A stretch of 64,000 nt of DNA from Flaccisagitta enflata (GCA_965153355.1 OZ231128.1:52266001-52330000); one strand, 5' to 3'; shown: positions 51,186-62,326, counted from the first letter of the stretch. The notes: generated by a model from the letters alone, not told the origin. Translations and numbers: made by a program.

Positions 51186-51370
51186 TGTGACTCTTAACCC
51201 CACTTGGATTAAAGTTTGACTTCGCGCAGGTCTGGTGGGGGGGGGGGGGGAAATCAAAGGGTCTGAAGATGGGGAAGGAAATTAAACAGTCAGTCCCAAT
51301 TCCGTATTCATCCATATGATCCTATCTCAACATATCTTGGCAAACCAAAACTTTCTCCATCTGGGCATAT

Positions 51371-52072
51371 TTCGAGTAACAACGGGCTCAATGTTGTTAT
51401 TTGAATGACGATATGAGGCTCAAACCGTTGCTAAACTGTTGCTATTTTTTTCTCATCAATATTCTAATGTAACGATTGATTAGGATGTCTGTACTTTCAT
51501 TCCTTTCACTGCTTTCTCTGGAATGGAAGGGATCTAGGGTAGAAATGAAATAAAAGAGAACAACCATTCAAAATAAAGAAAAAATGTTGTTATAACTAAA
51601 ATACAGAAGAACAAGGCCAAGTAGGCCAACGATGCGTCCTATTTGAATGAACGTTTTTTCATGAATGAATGTTTTTTTTTTTTATCAGGATTTGAAAAGA
51701 CTGAGTAATAGACTCTATTCGGCTTAGAGATCTGTAGGACTTGAAACTGGTTGCCGACGGCCCTTTAAGATTCAGCGCCATACACTTATGCCAACCAACC
51801 AACCAACCAACGGACACATCCTGTTATAGAGATGCGAGGACGCATCTAAAAAGCCACCCCTTCTTCAAAACCGCCGCATGTTACAATTGAATGCAACGGA
51901 AATTATAGCGAATCTAAGAGAAAAGTTATATTGGTTGACATGAGGCTGAAATGTTGTTATATTTCTGATTTTCTGAGGCTGACGATGTTGCTACAAATGT
52001 TCTTATTTTTTTGACATTTTGAGCCTCAAAGTTGTTATAAAGAAGGTTGTTACTCAGTCAAGTGCATGTATA
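51371..52072. mobile_element. MITE copy 2 (relative of 16664-17136), itself interrupted
   Basis: Left end GAGTAACAACGGGCTC (outer 12 bases lost). The right end GGTTGTTACTCAGTCAAGTG continues CATGT. Shares CGATATGAGGCTCAAACCG and GCTTTCTCTGGAATG with copy 1. The hairpin repeat 51611-51853 is inserted in its middle. Confidence 0.75.
51611..51853 (+). repeat. Hairpin-ended repeat, stem type GATGCGTCC
   Basis: Starts ACAAGGCCAAGTAGGCCAAC, then GATGCGTCCTATTTG, an AACCAACCAACCAACGGAC run, and CATCCTGTTATAGAGATGCG, ending GAGGACGCATCTAAAAAG. The internal GATGCGTCC equals the complement of the terminal GGACGCATC. The first 20 bp equal those of 34180-34316. Confidence 0.75.
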
Positions 52073-52326
52073 TCGAAATATGACTTTCAAAAGTTTGATT
52101 TTCTCACCATTCAATCATATCATCAGTTCTTGTTCATCCTTCATTATTTCTAATTTCACAGATTATTTAAGCATTGGGTAGTAAATAAGATGATAATGGC
52201 CGAACAAAAAGGAAAAGATGAGTCACATTTCGATATATCGAAATATGCCCAGAAAAACTAAGTTGCTTTATCCCGTAATATGATGAGATATGGTCTTATG
52301 GATGAATGCGGAATTGGGACTGACTG

Positions 52327-52640
52327 TAAAGGGGGAAAAAAAGAAAATTTAAGGAAAATATAACATTTTACAGTACCAAATCATAAAGCTCAATTAGTAA
52401 AACACAATTTAACACTATTCAAGCCTTAAATACATTGTTTTATTACTATATGGGGATGAAAATCAGATACAAAAACACGACGCAACGCGTCGCGGGGGAG
52501 AAAATCAAAGGCAGGGGGGGGGGAAATCAAAAGCGACTCAATAATATACACCCCTGATTTCGCATCTGCCAGTTCAGGGAAAGCCTGTTAGAGACTCCCG
52601 ATGTTTTGATTCCTTCGTTTTCTGACAACCCCCCAACTCA
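52327..52640. other. Unassigned
   Basis: AT-rich sequence, with GGGGGAGAAAATCAAAGGC and a G-run near 52515 that mirror the G-run at 51238; no gene. Confidence 0.35.
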
Positions 52641-52689
52641 CGAACAGACAGCAACAACCATTGACATCTTTATTCATGCTGCGATTCAT

Positions 52690-53240
52690 TTGATCTTTTT
52701 CAGTTGAGTGTACACAGCAGCCGTGGCCGTGTCCGTCCGTCGGTCTATGCGTCCACCCGTTGGAGCAGTTCCTGAAATCAGATAACAATGAAATTTGGTA
52801 CAATGATAGAACCTGTAATGGAGGGTTAGTGTACCAAATTTCAACCTTTTCCTTCAGTTTGTTTGCACGCAATGGCCATTTTATTTTTTGATTTGGTCGC
52901 ATGCACGCGACCGCATTCCTCCGTTGGTCCGTCCGTCGGTTGAAGGGGTTCCTCAAGCCGGATTGGGATGAAACTCGGTACAGTGGTAGAACATGATATA
53001 AGGAGTTTGAGTACCAAATTTGAGCCATCTCCCATGGTTTGTTTCTTCACAATGATCTTGTTCGGCTCCCAGACGAAAAATTCGTCTGCCAGACGAAAAA
53101 TTTGTCTACCAGACGAAAAATTTGTCTACCAGACGAAAATTTTGGCTCTGAGCCAAACAAATACATTTGGCTCCTGTTTGAGGTTTATATGAGACATTGA
53201 GACAAGACGCTAGGAAGGAGTTAACTAACCATTTTGTGTC
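52690..53240. repeat. Family D: tandem units, copy 2
   Basis: Two ~180-bp units with GTCCGTCCGTCGGT, TTCCTGAAATCAGATAACA or TTCCTCAAGCCGGATTGGG, and GTACCAAATTTGAGCC. Then AGACGAAAAATTCGTCTGCC-type 19-bp steps (53072-53145) and GAGACAAGACGCTAGGAAGG. The same order is seen at 46060-46760. Confidence 0.8.
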
Positions 53241-53326
53241 CTTTGGTCGTCTTGTAAAGACCATCGCCGGCTCAACATTATGGCACTCGGCGAGAGCCAT
53301 ATTGTTTCTCCCTCCGATATCACCTA

Positions 53327-53763
53327 CACGCTGTTTTTTGTCTAAGAACACTGTTTATAAGAACATCAGCCTCAGATTTGGTGAAGAAATAAAAACATCC
53401 TAAGAACATGCCCAGGCTCAGATATTGGTATAAATATGTTCTATGATACTTTTGATATGAATTTTTAACAAAACTATGAAAGAAAGTTGTACAGAAATGA
53501 ATCCTCCAACCTAAACAATTCAATCAGTTACTTTCTTTTTTACATTGTTTTTAAATTTTAAAATTTGCAAAGATATAACTTTATATGGACTGAGAATTAA
53601 AAATATCTTTTTCATAGAATAGGAATAACAAGTAACTTTGATAAAGAATTTTCAAAGGTACACAAATAAAAACAGGTTAAGAATATTTGAGCCTGAAAAT
53701 TAGCTTAAAATAAGAACGCTGAGCCTCACTTCAAAAAACTGTTCTTATAAAAAATACGGCGTG
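53327..53763. mobile_element. 437-bp TA-flanked element with TATAAGAAC ends
   Basis: TA-flanked. Left end CACGCTGTTTTTTGTCTAAG..; right end TTCTTATAAAAAATACGGCG then TG, i.e. inverted CACGCCGTATTTTTTATAAG. Subterminal GAACATCAGCCTCA pairs with TGAGCCTCA.. steps near 53730. No coding frame. Confidence 0.6.
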
Positions 53764-53885
53764 TACTTCCACCAGCGCGTATGAGTCTCGGTTCGTCACC
53801 ATTGCCTACCGACTTAAGGAAATGAGTGTCAAACGAATGGAGTTTATCACGATCCGCACAGAAAGACTTCACATCTTAAATACGT

Positions 53886-54065
53886 AAAGTTGCAACTCTA
53901 TAATATAGAGGCTTTGTTGGTCCGTTGGTCCGTGGTCGTCGAGTTGAAACGTGGTAAAACGAGCGTTTTAGAAACTTTTGGTGTATGTTTGAATGTTAGG
54001 GTATGGATGGGGGTTTGATGCCCCTGCCCATCCGTCCGCAACAATATTGTGATCCTGCGTCGCTT
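53886..54065 (-). repeat. Hairpin-ended repeat, relative of 45838
   Basis: AGTTGCAACTCTATAATATAG start, TTGTTGGTCCGTTGGTCCG run, GTCGAGTTGAAACGTGG, and GATGCCCCTGCCCATCCGTC, then CGCAACAATATTGTGATCC. The start stem and CCGCAAC near the end agree (TTGC/GCAA). Confidence 0.6.
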
Positions 54066-54082
54066 GTTTCTCTCTTAATCAG

Positions 54083-54581
54083 TCTGGCAAGACTTCTTTA
54101 ACGTCCTCGCCACAGAGTCTAACGATAAGACTCCATATTTCGACGTGGCCCTCTTCTGGAATTCCTTGCCACCCAATTTTGTTGGACTATTGTCGTCAAC
54201 ACGGCCGACCTCACCGTTTAAAATGGTGTTCATGACACCGTTACCAGTATTTCCGAGGCCATGATGGGTGGTCCATTTTGTCAGTCGCTTGGTAAGTCCC
54301 ATCTTTGCTTTGGCAGCCACTATGTCAATTTGCTTTTGCTTCTCTTTACAGAATATCGCGGAGATGCGCGGTTATGGATTTACGGCGAATTCCGCGGCCT
54401 TAAATTTCAAACCATCGCGTATGATGCCGGTCAGTGCCAAACTACATGATCTAGCGTGTATCAATTGTTTCCCCTTACTAAAATCTTCGACCTCTGGAAA
54501 ATTTATAACGCACATCAGCTGTCCGTCTACTATCATCTCTTCACACCCGACGGTGTCTTGAAAGTCTTGAAAGACATGTGA
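54083..54581 (+). pseudogene. Decayed two-exon coding remnant, family unknown
   Basis: Begins after an acceptor-like TTTCTCTCTTAATCAG. It reads WQDFFNVLATESNDKTPYF, then VALFWNSLPPNF. After a frameshift (about 54180-54200) it continues IVVNTADLTV, a TAA, then NGVHDTVTSISEAMMGGPF and CQSL. A 60-bp intron-like segment (54292-54351, GTAAGT...TCTCTTTACAG) splits a Glu codon in phase 1. Exon 2 continues YRGDARLWIYGEFRGLKFQ, IAYDAGQCQTT, a TGA at 54447, then YQLFPLTKIFDLWKIYNAH and LSVYYHLFTPDGVLKVLKD to a stop. Protein-like composition and a phase-consistent intron argue for a real former gene; the frameshift and two stops argue it is dead. The minus strand also has open frames (54075-54320, 54372-54635), so the strand is not certain. 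Confidence 0.4.
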
Positions 54582-54799
54582 ACGTATAACCTTCCTTTTC
54601 CGTACCTCCGTCTTCCACTTCTCTCCATTTCCCAAGGCCCAAGCGTCGTTTCAACCCTTTCCAACCTCGTTGGTGACAAGTTGTTTTGATTAAGAAGGCG
54701 AGTGAATATTTGCGTGACGAGTAGGTTGTTGTCCGCGACGGAATATCATTTCGACGCGGACTATGTCGTTGTTGTTACGGATTTCAAAAAATGGATAAC

Positions 54800-55560
54800 T
54801 TTTTTATGCTTTGACCGATTTAGTTCATAATTGGTGGAAGGCTGTACTAGAGTAAGGCGCTTTACATCCTATCCAAATTTTGTGATCCAACCAACCCAAC
54901 CGGCTCAACCTGCGTACCGGCCTAAAAGTGAAAAACGTGCATAACTTTGGCATTTTTAAAATGATTTGGTTGAAATTTGGTATGGAGTCTCTAAATGGAA
55001 GGACTCAACATATGTATGTGATTCATATGCATTTGAGCATGCTGACTGGCCAAACCAACCTACCACCCAACCAGCCTACCGACCAAAATGTGAAAAACTT
55101 GCATAACTTTGTCATTTTTCAACTAAGTTGGTTGAATCTTGGTATGGAGTCTCTAAATGGAAGAACTCAACATATGCACACCATTTATCCTGTCAAACCA
55201 GCCTACCACCCAAACAGCCTACCAGCCTAAAAGTGAAAAATGTGCATATCTTTGGCGTTTTTTAACCAATTTAGTTGAAATTTGGTATGGAGTCTCTAAA
55301 TGGAAGGACTCAACACATGCATGTGATTTATTTATGTTTGAGCATGCTAACCGGCCAAACTGACCTACCACCCAACCAGCTCACTGGCATATAAGTGTAA
55401 AACTTGCATAAATTGTGCATTTTTCAACCAATAATTTGGTTGAAACTTATAAGTTATAGAGTCCCTAAATGGAAAAACTAATCATATGCACACTATTTAT
55501 CCAAACCAGCCTACCACCCCACTAGCCTAAAAGTGAAACGGATTTGCATGAAACTTTGTA
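54800..55560. repeat. Tandem ~165-bp repeat, about five units
   Basis: Each unit has GTGAAAAACGTGCATAACTT, TTTGGTTGAAATTTGGTATG, GAGTCTCTAAATGGAAGGAC and CCTACCACCCAACCAGCCTA (starts near 54928, 55092, 55228, 55390, 55530). Late units are degraded. Confidence 0.8.
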
Positions 55561-56470
55561 TGGAGGCTTTAGATGTAAAGACTTATAGTTTTAGCGAACT
55601 TACAGGGTTAGCGATCTTTTGGTCATAGCGATCATATGGAATTGATGATCTTTAACCCCCCTCCGTCGCGGACCCATATACTCATCAGATTTTATCCCAA
55701 CCAATTTGATCAAAGTTTCAAAGATTGTGAACTTGATTTATGCTCTGGGTAGGCTATGTCCGTCCATTTAGGGTGTCTCAAGTTTGGTAGAGCATGGCAT
55801 GAGGATCGAGGGGTCTGAGTAGTCGGACTCTCAATATCATATGTTTCCCATGGTTAGCTAGCTCTTAATAACCATTTTACCTTTTTCCCACGTCCCCATG
55901 ACCCTGCCCCACGTCTCCTGTCTTTCTTTCAGAGCCTTTGTAGAAGTTGCATAACGGTAAAACTGCTGCTTGTTCAACGCCCGCGGTTTCTGTAATGCAG
56001 TTGCGGCATCAACAACAACACCAGCTACAGCTTCAGTTTGTCTCTCAGACTACCATTCCTCCTCATCTTTGGATCAGGTACAAGTTGTTTTTGATCATTA
56101 TTGAGCTTCAAACGCCCTTTTGTGGCTACAATACGATGCCATTGAGGCAACACGGGACTTCCCATCCACATGTCTGAGAGAATAATAAAGACAAAGAGAA
56201 AATAGATTTTTTCTGGATATGTATTTCTTCTATCCGCCATTTGCCCTTGCCTTTAGCTTTTATGTGTTTGTCTGTTGTTATACTGATACCTTTTAACTAA
56301 GCTTGATATCCCTGTTATTTTTTTTCCTTTCATGTGATGCAATCCTTTGTGCTACTGATACTAATGTCGTCTCCGACCGACAACATTCGACCAACTGATG
56401 AAGTCATGGAACTTCTCCGTGAGTACTAAGTACGTCCCATTCAAGTTACTTAATTCTCATTGACTCAACA
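55561..56470. other. Mostly unassigned; exon-like block 55938-56078
   Basis: 55720-55900 has weak similarity to family D (GTTTGGTAGAGCATGGCATG). 55938-56078 lies between an acceptor-like GTCTTTCTTTCAG and a donor-like ATCAG|GTACAAG and reads LHNGKTAACSTPAVSVMQL then QQQHQLQLQFVSQTTIPPH. An AATAAAG follows at 56182. The upstream join has stops in frame, so coding is not supported. Confidence 0.3.
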
Positions 56471-56479
56471 CAGCATCAT

Positions 56480-56575
56480 CATGTAAGTACTTCCTCTTTG
56501 CACGAAGATGATGCTGACAATGCTGACTGATCATTATCAGTCAGCAGCATCATCATTAATCAGCATCAGTGACGA
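56480..56575. other. Clustered GATGATGCTG hairpin
   Basis: GCTGACTGAT-CATT-ATCAGTCAGC is a perfect 10-bp stem, flanked outward by AGATGATGCTGACAAT and GCAGCATCATCATT, which also pair. CAGCATCATCATG recurs at 56472. Function unknown. Confidence 0.65.
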
Positions 56576-56910
56576 TGCTTACATCTGTGTGTATTCCAAC
56601 TATTATGAGGCTACTATAATGATGTGATACTGTCATTAAGAACTACCGTCTTGCTAGGGTAACAGACACGGTATAAGGGTACCGCTTCATGGCTTGAGTA
56701 CAGCCATTCTGATAGAGTTCAACCATCGTCACTTCATAATTCAAGAATGTTTGCTTATATGCAAATTATCATCTCTGCTGCCACTGCTGCTGATTTATCC
56801 CCTTTTACATGTCATACGGAATGATCATCTCCATGGAAATCAGCTGGACTTCCTGATTGGAGATGATTTACCTTGTGAACCAATGAGACTTTCAGCCTAC
56901 ACACGAGACT

Positions 56911-57620
56911 GCTAAAAAAAAAATGACAGGGAGGGGGAAAGCTAAAACGTTTTTAGCATTTTTTAGCATTTTTTAGCGTTTTTTAGCATTTTTTAGCATT
57001 TTTTAGCATAATCTTCCTCCTATCTGCGGTGCTAAAACAGTTTTGAGTTTCCGTGCTAAAACACTGGTATATTCTGCCTTAATTTCAGATGTTTTGGGCG
57101 GCGATTTGGATTACAATGTTTTAGCATTGAATTTTCACTGTTTTAGCATCAAATATTCACTGTTTTAGCATTGAATATTCACTGTTTTAGCATCGCTCTG
57201 TGTTTTAGCATCCTAGTGTTTTAGCTAAATCAAGTGTTTTAGCATTAATGGTGTTTTAGCAAAGTGTTTTAGCACCATGGTGTTTTAGCCTAATTATGTT
57301 TTAGCACCAATGATGTTTTAGCACAGTGTTTTAGCAATTGTTTTAGCTAATTTCAAAGGTGTTTTAGCATTGGGAGGTGTTTTAGCAATGTTCTTTGTTT
57401 TAGCAAAAGTCGTGTTTTAGCGAAGTGTTTTAGCAGAGTGTTTTAGCAATTTTTAGCACGTTTTAGCAATTTTTAGCATGTTTTAGCATATCCTACTGTT
57501 TTAGCATATTCCTCCTTTCTTGGTGATGGTGCTAAAAAATGCTAAAAAATGCTAAAAAACGCTAAAAAACGCTAAAAAATGCTAAAAACGTTTTAACTTT
57601 CCACCCCCTGTTTTTAGTAG
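56911..57620. mobile_element. Fold-back built from TTTTAGC motifs
   Basis: Left end: GGGAGGGGGAAAGCTAAAAC then six 10-11-bp TTTTTTAGCAT units (56950-57008). The right end is the inverse: six GCTAAAAAATG units (57531-57590), then CGTTTTAACTTTCCACCCCC. Between them TTTTAGC recurs irregularly, giving about 31 copies on the plus strand and 9 inverted over the whole element. Spacers between motifs are unrelated short sequences. No open frame. Confidence 0.75.
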
Positions 57621-57749
57621 CAAATATGCAACTCTATAACTTGCTATATGAAATTGTTGGATAGTCTGATATTTTGCTTGGTTAGTTTTTCCCATCACTG
57701 CTCATGCCCAAGTGCTTGCGACTTGAGTTGTCAAATATCCAGCCTTGTT
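57609..57749 (-). repeat. Hairpin-family copy, decayed
   Basis: TTTTTAGTAGCAAATATGC, AACTCTATAACTTGC, and CATCACTGCTCATGCCCAAG, then TGCGACTTGAGTTGTC and AATATCCAGCCTTGTTT. The GTCC run is lost. It abuts the TTTTAGC element with shared TTTTTAG. Confidence 0.6.
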
Positions 57750-58329
57750 TATCTGAATCTCATGCTGATATTCTCTTGTCTTTACATGGTTTTTATACAA
57801 GAATGACTGAAATAGCTAGCTAAAGAGACTAAGTCAGCTAGGGATCATGCAGGAGACACAAGAGTCAACAGGAGCTTATAAGAAGAATAATTAGAGACAG
57901 AAAAAGAGAAAGAGAGAGCTAGTGACAAAGAGATACAAACAGACAAAAAGAAATGAACAGAGCAGAAACTCTCTAAAAGCTAGATGATACGCAATGTCGA
58001 TCAAATAACAAAGAAAAAGTCAGGTAAAAAAAAAGCTGTATGAAGAACAAAAAGGGCAATGATTTGATAAGACAAGCTATAATACAGTAAGGCAGATACT
58101 CATGCTGTTGGGTAAGTATTACAATTCAAAAAAATAGTTATTTCCAGCAATTTTGCATCATTTAAAAAATTTTGTTCAACAGCTATGAGAGCAAAAAAAA
58201 AGATGGATTTTTTAAAGATACTTCCCATCATCTCACAAAAAAAACAAAGACTGTTTTGAATATAGCAACTCTTCAGCTCATCACTGATTTTTTTGGGGGG
58301 TGAAAGAAGTGGACCTCCATCGTGGCCTT
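57750..58329. other. Unassigned
   Basis: Purine-rich low-complexity sequence near 57890-57960; no gene recognised. Confidence 0.3.
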
Positions 58330-58627
58330 AAATGGAAAGGTATGTTTCGCGATATTTGACAGCACTTTTGACCACCTTCTAATTGGAATATCAAAAAAAG
58401 GAAAACACTTTCAATTGACAGTTTTTTCTGCCGATTCCAAATCTGCAGTCAGAATTGGAATTTGAGAACTTTGAAATTTTGGATTTCCTATAGGGGTAGG
58501 AATTATAGAAGTAAAAGTAGAATTTTAAAGCCAATATTGATTTCAATAGAAGCCTGAGACAGTCCCACAACATGATCTGCTCGTAGAATGTTTATTTTAT
58601 TGATTTTTGTCATTTAGGTACAAGCTA
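58330..58627. mobile_element. Right half of a hAT-like MITE
   Basis: Matches the right part of 32308-32946 (AGCACTTT..., TTTCCTATAGG, CAGTCCCACAACA.GA.CTGC) and ends TTGTCATTTAGGTACAAGCTA. The left end is not found. Confidence 0.6.
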
Positions 58628-59190
58628 ATCTATATGCTTCAACATATTGACATGCCAATTGCACCACTGGTTAGATCTTGAACTGCGGTTTAATTTGCCC
58701 ATGAATTTTTTGTCTTTTTCTATCTTGGAAGCGCCTAAATTTTTTGACCAAAGTAGCCAAAACGGTGAAAAATTCACTTTTTAGCACCTGCTTCTAGAGA
58801 CTCCCAAAAATGTTGAGGGTCATATCGATCAAAAATTTTACCAGATTCAGTTAGAGCAACAAAAACTCTTTAATTTGGTCACCAATTTCATCTAAATTTG
58901 TCAAGCCAAAGCGGAGATATATCAAAAATTGTAAAAAATGTCAAAATTGACCACGAAATTCATCTTGTAAAATAACCCTCATACCTTTCCATCTTTGAAA
59001 AGGTCTCAAATCTTAAGAAAAAATGATAGCAACATGCGGATTGCACCACTGGTTAGCTCTTGAGCTCTAGTTTCATAATCTCATGGATTTTGGGTCAAAT
59101 TTCAAAAGTGAAGTGGCCCGATTTTTAGCCCAAAGTGACCAAATTTCAACATTTTCACCACAACCACCTTTGAGTGGTGATAAATAAATG
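58622..59190. repeat. Dispersed repeat R1, third copy
   Basis: Combines the parts seen at 61-360 and 1870-2290 in one stretch: CATATTGACATGCCAATTGC, ACCACTGGTTAG, GCTTCTAGAGACTCCC, and GCGGAGATATATCAAAA, ending CAACCACC then TTTGAGTGGTGATAAATAA. Confidence 0.7.
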
Positions 59191-59659
59191 GAACTCGCGG
59201 TCCCTAAAATGGATCAAAGATCCCAAATCTCCTTTGTTCTAGGTAGTAATATTGTAAAAATAATCAAAAACGATCGGGTACATAGGTTTTTAGCATATGA
59301 GGGGGTAAACATTCCGTCAAATATTCATGTCCATATTGATTCATGCTTCAGCAATCAATATGAGAAAATATTCATTATTAATTTATGGAAACTGAAAAGA
59401 AAGAGACTTGTGCGCAAGAAAAGATGCAGGTGGGCTGACAGGTGGGCTGTCATCTTGAAGTCGGTAAATGCCAAGTCAGGTTTTTAGGTGCGCCATAGCA
59501 GGCTCTGTCCGTTGGTTTGTCTGTCTGTTGGTTGGTTGGTTGGTCTGTCCGCTCAAGTGAAAAATCGCAGAAAATATCTAAAATTACATGAGAACTCATC
59601 TTGTTTATCATTTATGTTACTCATCCTTTCATTGAATATTATATTCATTCACGGTTAAG
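59191..59659. other. Short open frame and hairpin-family fragment
   Basis: A plus frame at 59188-59487 (99 codons) has no recognised motif. 59481-59555 is a truncated hairpin-family copy (TTTTTAGGTGCGCCATAGC then TTGGTTGGTTGGTCTG). Confidence 0.35.
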
Positions 59660-61300
59660 TATCATTGAGCTTAGGATAGGTCTGTTTGGGCTTGGGATAG
59701 GTTTACAAATTCATGTATCTTATGTTTGTATTCATTATCATATTCATCAGACGTTCTGTTATGCCCCCATGTTCATGGCAGTGGCTCGGTTTGCGATCAA
59801 ATTGGTACTTTGTGGTATTAAAAAGCAATATCAGGTCTTGTTGAGGATTTTCTACCTTCCCTGGAGTAGCGGTTTTGGTTTTACTACCATGGGTAGTAAG
59901 TGGTTGTTGGGAAAATGTCCAATTTTGGTCACTTTGGCCTCAAATTTAGGCCACTTTGCTTTAGAAATGGAACCTAAAGTCCATGAGATTAATAAACTAG
60001 AGCTCAAGAGCTAACCAGTGGTGCAATCCGCATGTTTTATCTTTTTTTGTTCAGATTTTAGAGGGTTTTAAAGATGGGGCTTGTGAGCATTTTTTTGCAT
60101 CATGAAATTTGGGGGGGAATTTGACAATTTTCACGTTTTTCACTATATCGCAGCCTTGGATTGACGAATCCCTAAAAAATTGGTGACCAAATTGAAGAGT
60201 TTTTGATGCTCTAACTGATTCTGGAAAAAATTTTTGATCAATATGGCCTCAGAAAATTTTTATTTACTCTCAAAGCAGGTGAAAAAAGTCCAATTTTAAT
60301 GTCATTTAGGCTATTTCTCTTTGAAAAATTAGGCCAGTTCCAAACTGAAAATTGACTTAAAATTCATGAGCAGATCAAACTGCTGCTCAAGAGCTATTCA
60401 GTGGTGCAATCGGCATGTTCAGATGTTGCTGCATTTAGATTTTATAAAACTTCAACGATAGGGGTATGGAAAATCATCATTTGACCATACCCTTGTATCT
60501 TTGAAGTTCTGTAAAATATAAATGCAGCAACATCTAAACAAGCCGATTGCACCACTGAATAGCTCTTGCGCAGTAGTTTGATTCGCTCATGAATTTTAAG
60601 TCAGTTTTCAGTTTGGAAGTGGCCTAATTTTTCAAAGAGAAATAGCCTATATGATATTGAAATTTGACTTTTTTCACCTGCTATGAGAGTAAATAAAAAT
60701 TTTCTGGGTCCATATCGATCAAAATTTTTTCCAGAATCAGTTAGAGCATCAAAAACTCTTCAATTTGGTCACCAATTTTACAGAGATTCGTCAATCCAAG
60801 GCTGCGATATAGTGAAAAACGTGAAAATGGTCAAATTTCCCCCCGAATTTCATGATGCAAAAAAAAACGCTCACAAGCCCCATCTTTAAGACCCTCTAAA
60901 ATCTGAACAAAAAAAGATAAAAACATGCGGATTGCACCACTGGTTAGCTCTTGAGCTCTTGTTTATTAATCTCATGGATTTTAGGTTCGATTTCTAAGGC
61001 ATAGTGGCCTAAATTTGAGGCCAAAGTGACCAAAGTTGGACATCTTCCCAACAACTACTTATTACCCATGGTAGTAAAACCAAAACCGCTACTCCAGGGA
61101 AGGTAGAAAATCCTCAATAAGACCTGAAATTGCTTTTTAATACCACAAAGTACCAATTTGATCGCGAACCGGGCCATTGCCATGAATATGGGGGCATAAA
61201 AGAATGTCTGATATTCATATACGGTTAGATCAATGGTGATTGGGATAGGTCTGATAGAGCTCAAAAAGATCTTATAGAGCTCGGGATAGGTCATAATCAT
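59660..61300. mobile_element. ~1.6 kb near-continuous palindrome (fold-back)
   Basis: ATGCCCCCAT at 59761-59770 pairs with ATGGGGGCAT at 61188-61197, and GATGTTGCTGCATTTA at 60422 with AAATGCAGCAACATC at 60520. The coordinate sums (120958, 120956) hold across 700 bp, so almost no indels separate the arms, while substitutions are frequent. Both arms contain the R1 phrase ACCACTGGTTAGCTCTTGAG. Subterminal GGGATAGGTCTG..AGAGCT steps are repeated on both sides. Confidence 0.8.
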
Positions 61301-61380
61301 ATTCATTTAGGGCTAGGGCTTGGAATAGGTCTGACAGAGCTAGGGATAGGTATAAGAAGTAAGAACGCCAGCGCACTGTC

Positions 61381-61530
61381 TTGGCCCATGTATCCGGCCT
61401 TGTTAGTCTCTGACACGCGACTCTACATCTTGCCGTGTCGGTCCAGCCATCTGTCATTTGTGAGCGGTTTTCGCATTACTGCCCTTGCCCAATCATCCGC
61501 GACTGTTTTGTCATGTATCTGGCCTTGTTT
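61381..61530 (-). repeat. Hairpin-ended repeat, stem type CGCGAC
   Basis: After the tail of another copy (CATGTATCCGGCCTTGTTAG, 61387), a copy runs TGACACGCGACTCTACATC, TTGCCGTGTCGGTCCAGCC, and GCCCTTGCCCAATCATCC, then GCGACTGTTTTGTCATG to TATCTGGCCTTGTTT. Confidence 0.65.
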
Positions 61531-62117
61531 TTGGAAATAGCAGCTATAAAAAATGACTTTCAGAAAAAGATACATCACAGTTGAACCTCGAAATTATGGA
61601 TGTCATGGGACCTATAAATCTTATTTTTATATATGTATTTCAAAAAACTAAATTTCAAAAAATAACATACATATGTATGAAAGTTGAAATAATATTGCCC
61701 TCACAAAAACAGGCCAGAATTCTCCAAATTACAAAGGAAGAAAGCCTTTCAAGCTTTCCATGGTGTTTACTCCAGATTGCTCACAACTAGAGTTTACCTT
61801 TTGGCATCTGCTTTTGGTACCTTATTGCATATCTCGCTTTTGAAGCTTAAACACATTTTCAGCATCATAATGAGTTTTGAAAAAAAAATTTTTTTTCCAA
61901 AACTATAAAGAAAAAAATATTTCAGTTTAATTTCATGTTGAAATTAAATAAAATCATAAAACTTCAAGAAAGGGTGAATGATAAAAAAGATGAAAAAGAA
62001 AATAGGTGAAAGATGAAAAAGAGGAAAAGAATGGATGATAGTCAGAGTTGGTATAAATGAAAGGTCTCCAAGTGAAAGTGACAGGCTAAGTCATTACGAG
62101 ACGGAATGAGAGGGAAT

Positions 62118-62120
<3 letters not shown>
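61531..62120. other. Unassigned
   Basis: AT-rich; GAAAAAGA-type low complexity near 61975-62040. No gene recognised. Confidence 0.3.

Positions 62121-62201
<81 letters not shown>
62121..62201. repeat. (GA)n microsatellite
   Basis: About 40 pure GA units, followed by an A-rich purine stretch to 62275. Confidence 0.95.
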
Positions 62202-62203
<2 letters not shown>

Positions 62204-62326
62204 AAAAAACAAAGCGAAAGAAAAAAAAAGAAAGAAAAAAAGGAAGAAACAGAAAAAGAGAAAAGAAAAAAAATCCTATCTGATAGAGAAAATCATGCTA
62301 AAAAAACACTAACAAAAAATAACATC

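Larger units (their letters stand above)
51287..52326. mobile_element. TIR element with a nested MITE and hairpin repeat
   Basis: Outer ends CAGTCAGTCCCAATTCCG (51287) and CGGAATTGGGACTGACTG (ends 52326) are exact inverses. Similarity continues inward: TATTCATCCATATGATCC with GG.C.TATGGATGAATG, and GGGCATATTTCGA with ATCGAAATATGCCC. The centre was opened by another MITE at about 51371-52072. Confidence 0.75.

Noticed and set aside
56941-57600. TTTTAGC cluster as a CRISPR or integron array
   Set aside because: Motif is too short, spacing is irregular and the ends are inverted; fold-back is the better description.
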